Below, piece after piece: positions 6,930-15,248 of a stretch of DNA of 33,767 bases. The notes beneath the pieces are model-generated. The model was given only the letters and a program-made list of their open reading frames with translations, was not told the origin of the DNA and searched no databases. The position numbers were made by a program, and so were the translations under genes. This DNA is from an uncultured Prevotella sp. (GTDB lineage: Bacteria > Bacteroidota > Bacteroidia > Bacteroidales > Bacteroidaceae): NCBI GenBank assembly GCA_944320285.1, contig CALUGX010000017.1, forward strand, positions 1-33,767, in the 5' to 3' direction. Every line of letters begins with the position of its first letter. The first letter of the stretch is position 1.

Positions 6930-8621
6930 ATGCTGAAACAACTATACATCAATAACTTCACACTGATTGACACACTCGACATCAAACTGAACCAAGGTTT
7001 TTCAGTGATTACAGGAGAGACCGGAGCCGGCAAGAGCATCATCCTCGGCGCAATCAACCTGCTGCTGGGACAGCGCGCCGACACAAAATGTATAAAACAA
7101 AACACACGCAAATGCGTCATCGAGGCTCACTTTGACATCAGCCGTTACGGTATGGAAGACTTCTTCAACAGCAACGGCATAGACTATGACGCTGACGACT
7201 GCATACTACGCCGCGAGATAAGTCCGACAGGGAAAAGCCGCGGATTTATCAACGATACGCCTGTGCCACTGTCGGCAATGAAGACGCTCGGCACCCAGCT
7301 CATCGACATTCACAGCCAGCACCAGAATTTGCTGCTGAACGAAGAGAATTTTCAGCTGAACGTCATCGACATCATCGCCGACGACAAGGCTCTGCTGGCC
7401 GAATACAAGGAACGCTTCGCCGAGCTAAAGTCTGTAAGGAAAGAAGTACAGCGGATGCGCGACGAGATTGAAGAGAACAAGAAGAACGAGGACTTCATCC
7501 GTTTTCAGCTGAATGAGCTTACCGAAGCCGGGCTGCAACCCGATATGCAGGAAGAGCTTGAGCGAGAGAGCGACATGCTAAGCCACGTGGAAGAAATAAA
7601 GACCGCACTATACAACGTGGAAAACATATTGTCAACAGACAGCAGCGGCACCAACGACAGCGGAATAACCGACCGATTGAAAGAAGCCGTGCGTTCACTC
7701 GAAAACATCAGTGACATTTATCCTGAGACAAAGACACTTGCAGAACGCATGGAGAGCTGTTACATCGAGCTGAAAGACATATTGCAGGAAGTAAGTTCCG
7801 ACGCCGCCGACATAGAGTTCGACCCGCAACGAATGGAACAAGTAAACGCTACGCTTGACAAGATTTATACACTGCAGCACAAGCACAACGTCACAACCGT
7901 AAACGAACTGCTCGCCTTGCAGACCGACATGGAAGAGAAACTAAGACACATCGACAACAGTGATGAAGAGGTTGCTGCCATGCAAGAACGTGAAAAGAAG
8001 GTGGCAGATGAATGCAACGCACTTGCCAAAAAGCTGACGGCGATACGCACAAAAGCCGCCAAGACGATAGAGAAAGAGATGCCCGAAAGACTGATTGCGT
8101 TAGGCATACCAAAGGCGCGTTTCACTGTCAACATTGAAAACAAGGAACTCGGTGCAGACGGGCACGACCGCGTAGCTTTCATGTTCAGTGCAAACACAAA
8201 CACTGCAATGCAACCCGTGGCTCAAGTGGCATCTGGAGGTGAGATAGCGAGGGTGATGCTGTCGCTGAAAGCGATGATAAGCGGGGCTGTAAAGCTGCCG
8301 ACAATCATTTTCGACGAGATAGACACAGGCGTAAGCGGAAAGATTGCCGAAAAGATGGCCGACATAATGCAAGGCATAGCTCACGCCGAACGCCAAGTCA
8401 TCAGCATAACCCATCTGCCGCAAATCGCAGCCAAAGGCTCAACCCACTACAAGGTTTACAAAGAAGAAGGCGAGAACGGTACAACATCGCGTATGCGCCA
8501 ACTCTCGGCTGAAGAGCGCGTTAAGGAAATTGCCCAGATGCTTAGCGGCTCTGAAATAACAGAGGCAGCCGTATGCAACGCAAAGGAACTGCTAAAGCAG
8601 AACAAGCCTTTGTTTCTTTGA
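6930..8621 (+). CDS. recN: DNA repair protein RecN
   Basis: This 563-residue SMC-like ATPase acts early in double-strand-break repair by tethering DNA ends. Residues 29-36 are the Walker A site GETGAGKS. A long charged coiled coil spans about 150-390. The ABC signature SGGEIARVMLSLKAM is near 434 and the Walker B/D-loop DEIDTGVSG near 461. I start at 6930 because MLKQLYINNFTLID matches the family N-terminus; the longer frame from 6885 overlaps porD. It closes the housekeeping block and is followed by a clear terminator. Confidence 0.96.
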   Translation: MLKQLYINNFTLIDTLDIKLNQGFSVITGETGAGKSIILGAINLLLGQRADTKCIKQNTRKCVIEAHFDISRYGMEDFFNSNGIDYDADDCILRREISPTGKSRGFINDTPVPLSAMKTLGTQLIDIHSQHQNLLLNEENFQLNVIDIIADDKALLAEYKERFAELKSVRKEVQRMRDEIEENKKNEDFIRFQLNELTEAGLQPDMQEELERESDMLSHVEEIKTALYNVENILSTDSSGTNDSGITDRLKEAVRSLENISDIYPETKTLAERMESCYIELKDILQEVSSDAADIEFDPQRMEQVNATLDKIYTLQHKHNVTTVNELLALQTDMEEKLRHIDNSDEEVAAMQEREKKVADECNALAKKLTAIRTKAAKTIEKEMPERLIALGIPKARFTVNIENKELGADGHDRVAFMFSANTNTAMQPVAQVASGGEIARVMLSLKAMISGAVKLPTIIFDEIDTGVSGKIAEKMADIMQGIAHAERQVISITHLPQIAAKGSTHYKVYKEEGENGTTSRMRQLSAEERVKEIAQMLSGSEITEAAVCNAKELLKQNKPLFL

Positions 8622-8640
8622 CTTTTGCATCAAAACAAAA

Positions 8641-8680
8641 CAAAGTCCGTACAGGGTGCTTGTGCGGACTTTGTTTTTCT
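8641..8680 (+). terminator. Intrinsic terminator after recN
   Basis: Positions 8641-8652 pair with 8662-8673 (12 bp with one G-U pair), followed by TTTTTCTTTC. This is a standard hairpin plus U-rich tract directly after recN. The A-rich left flank would also allow function on the minus strand for the DUF262 gene. Confidence 0.85.
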
Positions 8681-8772
8681 TTCTAAAAAAACAACCACAA
8701 TATAGAGACACAAGATCCCAAGCCTGCTAATACACCTTAATTTTAGATACAAACTTCTTATACTTGCTCGCC

Positions 8773-8817
8773 GCTCGTCTGCTTGTCTCTTGTTCGCTCG
8801 TCTGCTAAAAAACAGAC
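8773..8817. repeat. Short tandem repeat of GCTCGTCTGCT, 23-nt period
   Basis: GCTCGTCTGCT occurs at 8773-8783 and again at 8796-8806. A GTCTG/CAGAC hairpin (8800-8804 with 8813-8817) overlaps the end of the DUF262-HNH gene. The motif matches the one at 3799-3809, so it is probably a dispersed intergenic repeat. Confidence 0.45.
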
Positions 8818-9929
8818 TTTCTTCTATTGCATTCGCGGCAGAGCATCTGGCAGTTCTCTTTAACGGTGCGTCCGCCTTCTTTCCATGGAGTTATGTGGTC
8901 GCCCTCCATAAACTCATAGTCAAATTCCTTGCCACAGATAGCGCACTTGTGGCCTTGCTCCTCCCACACGGCTAACTTTATGTCGTCGGGGAAGGCGCGC
9001 AGGTCGAGCCAATGCTCGTCACCGGTCAGTACGTAGGGTATGATGCCGGTCTGACGTTGTATTTCGCTGTCGCGCATCAAGGCCGATATGCGGCGGCCAA
9101 GCGCCGCGGTGTCGAGCGTCTCGCTGCCGAACTTGTCGTAAAGCATTGCCCAGTCGAGGCCCTTCATTATTTTCTTGAACTTCCTTGGGTCGAAGTTCGT
9201 GATTGCCCAGTTTAGCACGTTCTGGAAGTAAGTCCACAGGTTGTTGGCGTTCGGGTCGTGCTGGTGCTCTGCCATATAGCCTACGGCTGTCTGCCGTTTA
9301 CCGCCTCGCGTCTCGTGGTCGGCAATCCATTCCAATGCCTTTTTCAGGTAATCCTGGCGTATAGCCGTACCGTTAACCAAGTCGCGCCCCAAGCGGTAAG
9401 CCCCGCAGTTAGACTTCGAGAAATGCCGCTTTGCGTCCGAGACGAACGGCCCTGCATACACGGCGTTGTTTATTTCCTGCTCGTTGAGCGGCTTACCGGC
9501 AATGTTGATAGTCTTGAACCACTCCAACTTTTCCGACGGCTCGCCCTCGCATACGTACACGGTGAGCTTGTAGTCAAGTATTTTCTTCTGTATGTCGCCC
9601 GGTTGGTTAAAGAAGTTCTTGAAGTCATACGAGAACGCCCCGGCCACATATTCGCACAGCGAGAGCGTGCGTTGCTGGCCGTCCATCACCTCGTATGGGC
9701 ACTCGGCGTCGTCGCCACGCTTCACCCAGTACATCACGTTCAGCGGATAGCCGTTCAGCACAGTGGTTATTACGGCCTGTTGCTCCTTCTCGTTGTAGAT
9801 GAACTCGCGCTGATATGGCGGCCTTATGTCAAGCCTTCCGCCGTAACCGCGCACTCCATTCTCGTCGTTATTCACGTATCCGTTGGCTATTTCGCCAACG
9901 GTCACTTCTATTTGCTTAATTGTCATCAT
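8805..9929 (-). CDS. DUF262-HNH nuclease-like protein (restriction or defence)
   Basis: This 374-residue protein has an N-terminal DUF262 (ParB/Srx-like) domain in about 5-150, with PPYQREFIYN at 38-47 and the hallmark DGQQR at 83-87. A C-terminal HNH endonuclease motif covers 329-371: CAIC at 329-332, DH at 344-345, an Asn near 359, a second CxxC at 364/367, then NRRKS. DUF262 proteins such as GmrSD and SspE use the DGQQR site to bind or hydrolyse nucleotides and sense DNA modification before cutting. Here the nuclease part is a simple HNH rather than the DUF1524 of GmrSD. It starts 26 nt after the methyltransferase and is probably co-transcribed with it, suggesting a restriction or defence pair. 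The target sequence is unknown. ATG codons at 9929 and 9926 are adjacent and equally possible. Confidence 0.85.
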   Translation of the reverse strand: MMTIKQIEVTVGEIANGYVNNDENGVRGYGGRLDIRPPYQREFIYNEKEQQAVITTVLNGYPLNVMYWVKRGDDAECPYEVMDGQQRTLSLCEYVAGAFSYDFKNFFNQPGDIQKKILDYKLTVYVCEGEPSEKLEWFKTINIAGKPLNEQEINNAVYAGPFVSDAKRHFSKSNCGAYRLGRDLVNGTAIRQDYLKKALEWIADHETRGGKRQTAVGYMAEHQHDPNANNLWTYFQNVLNWAITNFDPRKFKKIMKGLDWAMLYDKFGSETLDTAALGRRISALMRDSEIQRQTGIIPYVLTGDEHWLDLRAFPDDIKLAVWEEQGHKCAICGKEFDYEFMEGDHITPWKEGGRTVKENCQMLCRECNRRKSVF

Positions 9930-9955
9930 GTGTTTAAGGTTTTAAGGTTATGAGG

Positions 9956-11032
9956 TTATAGGGTTTTGGGGTGCTTGTTGCGGATAAAAACTCTACTATA
10001 TTGCCGTTTTCCATTTACGATACCACACCCTCCCCTATCGTCAGGATGAATGGTGTAACCAATTCTATTCAATACTTCCTTGGGAGTTGATGCTCGCGTG
10101 TTTCCACTCGCTTGCCATACTATTTCAAATTGATTGGGACAATATTTATCAAGGAATGTTATTGGAACTCCCATCAACCCTGAATAATCACAAGGTATGT
10201 CTTGAGTTCTGTTTACATTTATTGCATCATAATTTTCATACTTTGGATATTCTTCAGGAGAATAATGACAGACCAAATCTAATTCTTCATTTCGTTTCGG
10301 TATCTCTAAATTCGTAAACCAATGAACGCCAGAGACCCTAATCATACCTTCACGATGGTCACTTGCTGTTGCTACATCTTCATACGGAGAAAAGAAATGT
10401 GCTGCAGCTCCCTTAAAACCATATCCAAACCATACTTTATTGTTTATTATCAAAGGAAAAATATCTTTATATATGGCATTCCCTTGTTTTCCTATTATCA
10501 GAAACTTTTTATCATACTTCACAAGCTGCCCTATATACTCACGGAACAAGGAGAACGGAGGATTGGTGACAACAATATCTGCCTGTTTTAGCAATTCGAT
10601 GCACTCACGAGAGCGGAAATCTCCTGTTTCAAGCGTGGAAATCACGTTCTTGTCATTCTTCAACAAATATTGCACATCCGAAAGGTCTACTGCCCCGTCG
10701 CCGTTCAAATCTTTCACCTCGGTAATTTCCACTTTATAGGCAATTCGTTTGGGTTCTTCATCATCCCATTTGAACAGCAACGGCAGTTCATTGCCTTGTA
10801 CGGGTGAGCCGTTATAGCAGGTACAGATGAGCTTTCGCAGCTCAAGCTGGTTGAAACGCAAGGCAAAATACTTGAAAAAGTTGCTTTCGTAAGGGTCATC
10901 ACAGTTGCAAAGTACCGTCTTACCACGAAAATGCGACCAGTAATGTTGCAGCTCGCGCTCAATATCGGACATCTGCGTATAAAACTCGTCCTTCTTGGCG
11001 CGCTTTGCCAAATTAAGGTTTTTGTTTGCCAT
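9956..11032 (-). CDS. EcoRI-family adenine-N6 DNA methyltransferase
   Basis: This 358-residue protein resembles the EcoRI methylase family, which methylates adenine in DNA using S-adenosylmethionine. Visible motifs: KKDEFYTQ at 13-20, an SAM-motif-like CDDPYESNFFKYF at 44-56, and the catalytic NPPFSLFREYIGQL starting at 157. At 108-119 an insert (DLNGDGAVDLSD) matches the 12-residue EF-hand/dockerin calcium loop at every ligand position. This is unexpected in such an enzyme. The 3' half of the gene (about 10000-10660) is clearly more AT-rich than the 5' part. It heads the operon with the DUF262-HNH gene, and a strong promoter, a structured leader and a start-proximal hairpin precede it. It may protect host DNA from its neighbour. 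The recognition sequence cannot be predicted. Confidence 0.87.
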   Translation of the reverse strand: MANKNLNLAKRAKKDEFYTQMSDIERELQHYWSHFRGKTVLCNCDDPYESNFFKYFALRFNQLELRKLICTCYNGSPVQGNELPLLFKWDDEEPKRIAYKVEITEVKDLNGDGAVDLSDVQYLLKNDKNVISTLETGDFRSRECIELLKQADIVVTNPPFSLFREYIGQLVKYDKKFLIIGKQGNAIYKDIFPLIINNKVWFGYGFKGAAAHFFSPYEDVATASDHREGMIRVSGVHWFTNLEIPKRNEELDLVCHYSPEEYPKYENYDAINVNRTQDIPCDYSGLMGVPITFLDKYCPNQFEIVWQASGNTRASTPKEVLNRIGYTIHPDDRGGCGIVNGKRQYSRVFIRNKHPKTL

Positions 11033-11037
11033 AGTAA

Positions 11038-11063
11038 TGATAGTTTACAAGCATAAACTATCA
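11038..11063 (-). promoter_or_regulatory. 10-bp hairpin 5 nt upstream of the methyltransferase start
   Basis: Positions 11038-11047 and 11054-11063 are perfect 10-bp reverse complements with a 6-nt loop. In the minus-strand transcript the hairpin ends 5 nt before the ATG, where it could limit ribosome access or serve as a protein-binding site. No regulator gene is visible nearby. Confidence 0.5.
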
Positions 11064-11079
11064 ATCACTTACGCGCAAT

Positions 11080-11370
11080 AAAAAAGGTGTGAGCTTTCTT
11101 ATTGCGTTCTGCGAGGTAGCGTAGGAATGAAACCCCTTATCACCATAATAAGCACTCACACCCTATCGGTGGAGCATCGCCCATTATTGGTGATAAAGGA
11201 ACATCCTCTACGTGATTTCCTTATCTATTATCCGGCAGTTCTTATATCACTTAAAGTTTCCTACGCTTTTAGCAGAACGCGAAATAATAGCTAATGCTTC
11301 TTTATTTCTAATATGTCGTTATAAATCTTTCTTTCTATTTTTTGCTTTTATTTTTTATGTTTCGTTACTA
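11080..11370 (-). promoter_or_regulatory. Highly structured leader or small RNA with terminator-like end
   Basis: Read on the minus strand, the outer arms 11280-11272 with 11112-11104 (9 bp) and 11267-11258 with 11127-11118 (10 bp) enclose an inner pairing, 11199-11184 with 11151-11135, giving one long folded structure. An alternative stem uses 11162-11155 with 11093-11086 (GGTGTGAG/CTCACACC) plus 11152-11147 with 11103-11098. It is followed directly by six U residues (11085-11080), a typical intrinsic terminator. The two folds share 11147-11152, so they exclude each other. This is attenuator logic, or an independent RNA ending before the methyltransferase. No known riboswitch or retron fits, and there is no reverse transcriptase nearby. 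Confidence 0.55.
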
Positions 11371-11374
11371 TCTG

Positions 11375-11405
11375 CAAAGGTAAAGAATATTTCCTGAACG
11401 ACAAA
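11375..11405 (-). promoter_or_regulatory. Bacteroidetes-type promoter for the leader and methyltransferase operon
   Basis: On the minus strand, TTTG (11405-11402), a 19-nt spacer and TACCTTTG (11382-11375) match the consensus exactly. Transcription should start near 11368. It then enters the structured leader and, after about 335 nt, the methyltransferase gene. Confidence 0.85.
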
Positions 11406-11429
11406 AAAACAAACATTACTTTTATAAAT

Positions 11430-11590
11430 TATGAATGTCTGCAATTAGCAAACATCCACCGTAGGGACATAATTCATTATGTCCGCACGCCACGGAGGGG
11501 CGTATGTTAACAAGCTATGCTGCGTAATACGTTTCTGCGAAACGTGCGGACATAATGAATTATGTCCCTACAGTTGGCGGTTTGCAGTTT
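11430..11590. repeat. MITE-like palindromic element with 29-bp perfect arms
   Basis: Positions 11461-11489 and 11543-11571 are exact 29-bp reverse complements. Each arm is itself nearly palindromic (GGACATAATTCATTATGTCC). Outside the arms, GCAAAC near 11448 and GGTTTGC near 11579 extend the symmetry imperfectly. The left flank TATGAATGTCTGCAAT (11430-11445) matches the end of the element at 21061-21205 with one change. No ORF lies within. It is probably a non-autonomous mobile or REP-type repeat. Confidence 0.65.
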
Positions 11591-11702
11591 TTCGTTAAAT
11601 AAATAAAGAGCAACGGTTGGCGGTTTACGACTCTTCGCTATACAAATAAAGAACAACGGTCAACTTGTTTGCGGAGATTCATTTACAAATCGAAGAACAA
11701 CA
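11573..11702. repeat. Three degenerate 43-nt tandem repeats
   Basis: Units begin near 11573, 11616 and 11659. Each starts with a GTTGGCGGTTT-like stretch (third copy more diverged) and ends with AATAAAGAACAACG-like sequence. The array overlaps the right edge of the palindromic element and lies upstream of the B12 riboswitch promoter. Function is unknown. Confidence 0.55.
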
Positions 11703-11740
11703 TAAATTCCATTCACGCCAAACAGCCTTGCAAAAAGATA

Positions 11741-11783
11741 CCTTTTACGCGATAAAAGGGCATCTTTTACTGGCTAAAAGATG
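11741..11783. repeat. Two adjacent hairpins with TTTTA/TAAAA arms
   Basis: CCTTTTA-N5-TAAAAGG (11741-11759) and CATCTTTTA-N5-TAAAAGATG (11761-11783) are two perfect short hairpins side by side. They resemble the TTTTACAA-type repeats near 91 and 20049. They could stop transcription entering the B12 region. Confidence 0.5.
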
Positions 11784-11871
11784 GCATATTGAAAACACGT
11801 TGACTATCAACGAATTACGGGAACGGCACAAATGGAATTTAAATTTGCCGTTGCATTTCTTGCGGTTTTGC

Positions 11872-11902
11872 TTTGCGTTTATTGGAATTTTGCATACCTT
11901 TG
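11872..11902 (+). promoter_or_regulatory. Promoter of the B12 riboswitch operon
   Basis: TTTG at 11872-11875, a 19-nt spacer and TACCTTTG at 11895-11902 match the Bacteroidetes consensus exactly. The expected start near 11909 is the beginning of the riboswitch. Confidence 0.88.
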
Positions 11903-11909
11903 CACACGC

Positions 11910-12112
11910 TGATTGGTTCACGCATGAGTGATTAAAAGGGAAACGAGTGAAAATCCCGTACAGTCCCGCTGCTGTGAGCTGTCATTATCGCGACGGACAA
12001 CACGCCACTGGCACAGTTTTTTAGCCGGGAAGGCAGTCCGACGAGGACAGCGTAGTCAGAAGACCTGCCGTCAGTTATGTCTAATTCACCGCTTCGAGGA
12101 AGGTGGTGCATT
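11910..12112 (+). promoter_or_regulatory. Cobalamin (adenosylcobalamin-type) riboswitch
   Basis: Conserved cobalamin-aptamer landmarks occur in order: AAAAGGGAAACGAGTGAAAA near 11934, the AGTCCCGCTGCTGTGA core near 11960, GCCGGGAAGGCA near 12024, and the B12 box AGTCAGAAGACCTGCC at 12054-12069. A short stem pairs CACC near 12089 with GGTG near 12102, just before the btuB start at 12115, so B12 binding probably blocks translation. It sits between a consensus promoter and four B12 uptake genes, which supports the call. Confidence 0.95.
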
Positions 12113-12114
12113 AT

Positions 12115-14121
12115 ATGTTTACGATATTGACACGTTACAGACTTTCAACGTTTGCGGTTGCCGCGATGCTTGCAATATGCTCTACGGCCGACGCGCAACA
12201 CACTGACAGCATTGCGCACAGCGAGGTACTCGACGACATAACCGTGACCGACGCAGCGCGCCGAAAGCAGCTTGCCACGACAGCTCCCGTGCGCACGCTC
12301 GACAGCGAGGCCATGCTGCGGCTTGGCGTGACCGACATTGCCGACGCGCTGCACCGTCTGCCGGGCATCACCCTGCGCGACTACGGCGGCGCGGGGGGCA
12401 TGAAGACCGTGGCCGTGCGCGGCCTCGGCACGCAGCACACGGGCGTGAGCTATGACGGGATAGCCCTTAGCGACTGTCAGACGGGCGAAATCGACGTGTC
12501 GCGTTATTCGCTTGAGAACGTGGCTGACATATCGCTCACCGTTGGCGACAACGAGGACATATTCATCCCGGCACGCAACGCGGCATACGCAGCGATGCTG
12601 TCCATCAACACTATCGCCCCGCCCACGGCCGACACGCGCCCTCACCTGTCGGCACAGGTAAAGGTCGGCTCGTTCGGCTACGTCAGTCCTTTCATACGCT
12701 ACAGCCAAAACTTCTCAGACAGGTTCGCCTTCACGGTGTCGGGCGAATACGTTTATGCCGAGAACGACTATCCCTTCACGCTGTACAACGGGAACGTAGT
12801 GACACGCGAGCGGCGCACCAACAGCATGATGAACTCCGCCTACGGCGAAGCCGCCTTCATCTGGGACGCAGGGCGCAACAGCCGAATCGACGGCAAAATA
12901 TACTATTACGACAACAACCGCGAACTGCCTGGGCAGGTAAGGTATTACACAAATGTCAGCTTGGAACACCTACATGACAGAAACTTCTTTGCCCAAATGC
13001 AATACCGCACGTGGAACAGCCGTAACCTGTCTTTAAAGCTGAACGCCAAGTTTAACTGGGCTTCGTCTGAATATACCAACGGCCTTTACCAGGGCGGCAT
13101 CAACGACGCAAGCTACTGGCAGCGCGAGGCATACGCCTCAGCGTGCCTTCTATATACGCCGTCAAAAGCCTGGGCCATAGACTATTCGGCCGACTATATC
13201 TTCAACAACCTCAACAGTAGCCTTGAAACCGACACGCGCCCTTATCGCCACACAGTGCTGCAATCGGCCACGGCACGCTACGCCAACGGCAGATTTACCA
13301 TCATGGCGCGCCTGCTATGCTCGCTGTATTTCAACGCGGCAAAGGACGGTGAGAGCGCACGAGACGCCAGGAAGCTGTCGCCCTCGGCATCGCTGTCATA
13401 CCGTCTGCTGAAAGATGAAGGCCTCTATGTGCGCCTGTCATACAAAAACATCTTCCGTGCGCCCACGTTCAATGAGTCGTACTTCTTCCATTACGGCAGT
13501 ACAGACCTGCGCCCGGAAAGCACCGACCAGCTCAATCTCGGCCTGACATGGGAGCACGCCTACGGCAAAGCATCCTACTTCAGGTTGTCGGCCGACGGAT
13601 ATATAAATAAGGTAAAAGACAAAATCGTTGCCGTACCGTACAATATGTTCGTGTGGACAAACATCAACGTGGGCAAGGTCAAGGGGCACGGCATTGAGCT
13701 TACGGGCACATTGAGCCACCGCTTCAACCAGCGTTTCACGCTCTTGACAACGGCAAACTACGGCTGGCAGAAAGCCGAAAACCGCACTAACGAGGAGTCG
13801 CCCTACTACGGATACCAACTGGCTTACACCCCTGAGCACCAAGGCAGCGCAACGGTGAGCCTTGAAAACCCGTGGGCGAACGTCTCGATTCACGGCTACG
13901 CCGTAAGCAAGCGACACGCCAACAACAACCATTACGAGGGCACTGACATCAGCGGATATGCTGACTTCGGCCTCACGGTCTATCGCGACATCCGCCTGTG
14001 GACGGGCACTTTGCAGGTGCGAGGCGACATAAAGAACATCCTTGACAAGCAATACGAGATTGTGGCACGCTACCCCATGCCCGGAAGGAATTACCAAATA
14101 TCAATTAACTATAAATTCTAA
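12115..14121 (+). CDS. btuB: BtuB-type TonB-dependent outer-membrane B12 receptor
   Basis: This 668-residue protein imports cobalamin across the outer membrane using energy from TonB. A signal peptide covers about 1-27 (cleavage near STADA-Q). A probable TonB box (DDITVTD) lies at about 40-46. A plug domain follows (LRLGVTDIADALHRLPGITLR, then TVAVRGLG), then a barrel of about 550 residues ending in aromatic YKF. I prefer the ATG at 12115 to the in-frame GTG at 12103, because it gives a clean signal peptide and sits right after the riboswitch. It heads an operon with btuG, btuF and btuC, which supports B12 as substrate. Confidence 0.93.
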   Translation: MFTILTRYRLSTFAVAAMLAICSTADAQHTDSIAHSEVLDDITVTDAARRKQLATTAPVRTLDSEAMLRLGVTDIADALHRLPGITLRDYGGAGGMKTVAVRGLGTQHTGVSYDGIALSDCQTGEIDVSRYSLENVADISLTVGDNEDIFIPARNAAYAAMLSINTIAPPTADTRPHLSAQVKVGSFGYVSPFIRYSQNFSDRFAFTVSGEYVYAENDYPFTLYNGNVVTRERRTNSMMNSAYGEAAFIWDAGRNSRIDGKIYYYDNNRELPGQVRYYTNVSLEHLHDRNFFAQMQYRTWNSRNLSLKLNAKFNWASSEYTNGLYQGGINDASYWQREAYASACLLYTPSKAWAIDYSADYIFNNLNSSLETDTRPYRHTVLQSATARYANGRFTIMARLLCSLYFNAAKDGESARDARKLSPSASLSYRLLKDEGLYVRLSYKNIFRAPTFNESYFFHYGSTDLRPESTDQLNLGLTWEHAYGKASYFRLSADGYINKVKDKIVAVPYNMFVWTNINVGKVKGHGIELTGTLSHRFNQRFTLLTTANYGWQKAENRTNEESPYYGYQLAYTPEHQGSATVSLENPWANVSIHGYAVSKRHANNNHYEGTDISGYADFGLTVYRDIRLWTGTLQVRGDIKNILDKQYEIVARYPMPGRNYQISINYKF

Positions 14122-14129
14122 ACAGCAAA

Positions 14130-15248
14130 ATGAGAAAACTATTACCCCTGATTTCAGCAGCCGTAATGTGCGGTTTGGCGTTCACTTCATGCAGTGACGA
14201 CGACACGCCTGCACCTCCTACACCAACAACCGTGACCGAAGGCATCTTCGTCATAAACGAAGGAACGTACGGCAACATACCCGGAAGCCTGACTTCAATC
14301 GGCAAGGACGGCAGCATAACGCAAGACGCCTTTGCCAAGGCAAACAACGGTATGGCGCTCGGCGACACTCCAAACGATGCTCTCGTCTACGGCAGCAAGC
14401 TCTACATAGTGGCCAACGGTGACAATCTTGTATGGGTACTCGACAGGAATACGCTCAAGATAAAGGAACAGATAAAAACCACCGAACTTATGGGTAACGA
14501 CAAAGGCAAGCAGCCCCGTTGCCTGTTAGCTGCCGGACAGTATGTATTCTTGTCAACTTTCGACGGATATGTCGCAGCTATCGACACAACAACATACGAG
14601 GCCGCACACGTCTACCGGGCAGGTTCTTACCCCGAAGGCATGGCCATTAACAACGGTAACTTATACGTGGCGAACTCCGATTACGGACAAAACCAAAATC
14701 CGTCAATATCAATAATCAACCTAAATACGGGCGAGACGACCCAAGACTACACTGACGAACTTATAACAAATCCGCAGAGTATCGTCACAATCGGTAACTC
14801 AATGTATGTGCTTGACTCCGGTTGGTACGATGAGAACTGGACGCAACGCGACGCCGGAATACGCAAAATAGAGAACGGGAACGTAACGATGCTGGCTGAC
14901 GCATCGCTCATGGCAGCAAACGTAAGGGACGGACTGCTATACATCATCAACTCTCCGTTCTCGTCAACCGCGGAAACCACATATACTGTTTACGACTGCA
15001 ACACGGGGCAAACGCGCACCTTCATAACAGGCGACGACATTGAATATCCTGCCGCAATAGCCGTTGACCCTGAGAACGGTGACGTTTACATCTCGTCATA
15101 CCATGTAAACGCAGACACGGGTTATGCCGACTACTCGGCCAACGGATACGTAAACCAATATCGCGCAGACGGCACTTTCGTGACAAGTTACGAAACGGGA
15201 GTAGGTCCTACGATGCTCGTCTTCAACTATTATACAACGCATGAATAA
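14130..15248 (+). CDS. btuG: BtuG-like surface B12-binding lipoprotein (DUF5074 beta-propeller)
   Basis: This 372-residue lipoprotein (signal ending LAFTSC, Cys21) starts 8 nt after btuB. A run of propeller-like repeats follows (EGIFVINEGTYGNIPGSLT, then repeated YIVANGDNLVWVLD-like units). This matches the DUF5074/YncE-like family that includes BtuG of gut Bacteroides. BtuG is a surface lipoprotein that binds cobalamin with very high affinity and caps BtuB. Position directly after btuB and under the B12 riboswitch makes the BtuG role likely. Its last 8 nt overlap btuF. Confidence 0.87.
   Translation: MRKLLPLISAAVMCGLAFTSCSDDDTPAPPTPTTVTEGIFVINEGTYGNIPGSLTSIGKDGSITQDAFAKANNGMALGDTPNDALVYGSKLYIVANGDNLVWVLDRNTLKIKEQIKTTELMGNDKGKQPRCLLAAGQYVFLSTFDGYVAAIDTTTYEAAHVYRAGSYPEGMAINNGNLYVANSDYGQNQNPSISIINLNTGETTQDYTDELITNPQSIVTIGNSMYVLDSGWYDENWTQRDAGIRKIENGNVTMLADASLMAANVRDGLLYIINSPFSSTAETTYTVYDCNTGQTRTFITGDDIEYPAAIAVDPENGDVYISSYHVNADTGYADYSANGYVNQYRADGTFVTSYETGVGPTMLVFNYYTTHE

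Noticed and set aside
9258-9953. Plus-strand 231-codon frame opposite the DUF262-HNH gene
   Set aside because: It is an antisense shadow; the minus-strand protein has clear conserved motifs.
11080-11370. Retron RNA or CRISPR-like array
   Set aside because: No reverse transcriptase, cas gene or regular repeat-spacer pattern is present; the pairings fit a leader or attenuator better.
11573-11702. CRISPR array from three repeated units
   Set aside because: Units are degenerate along their full 43 nt with no unique spacers, and there are no cas genes.
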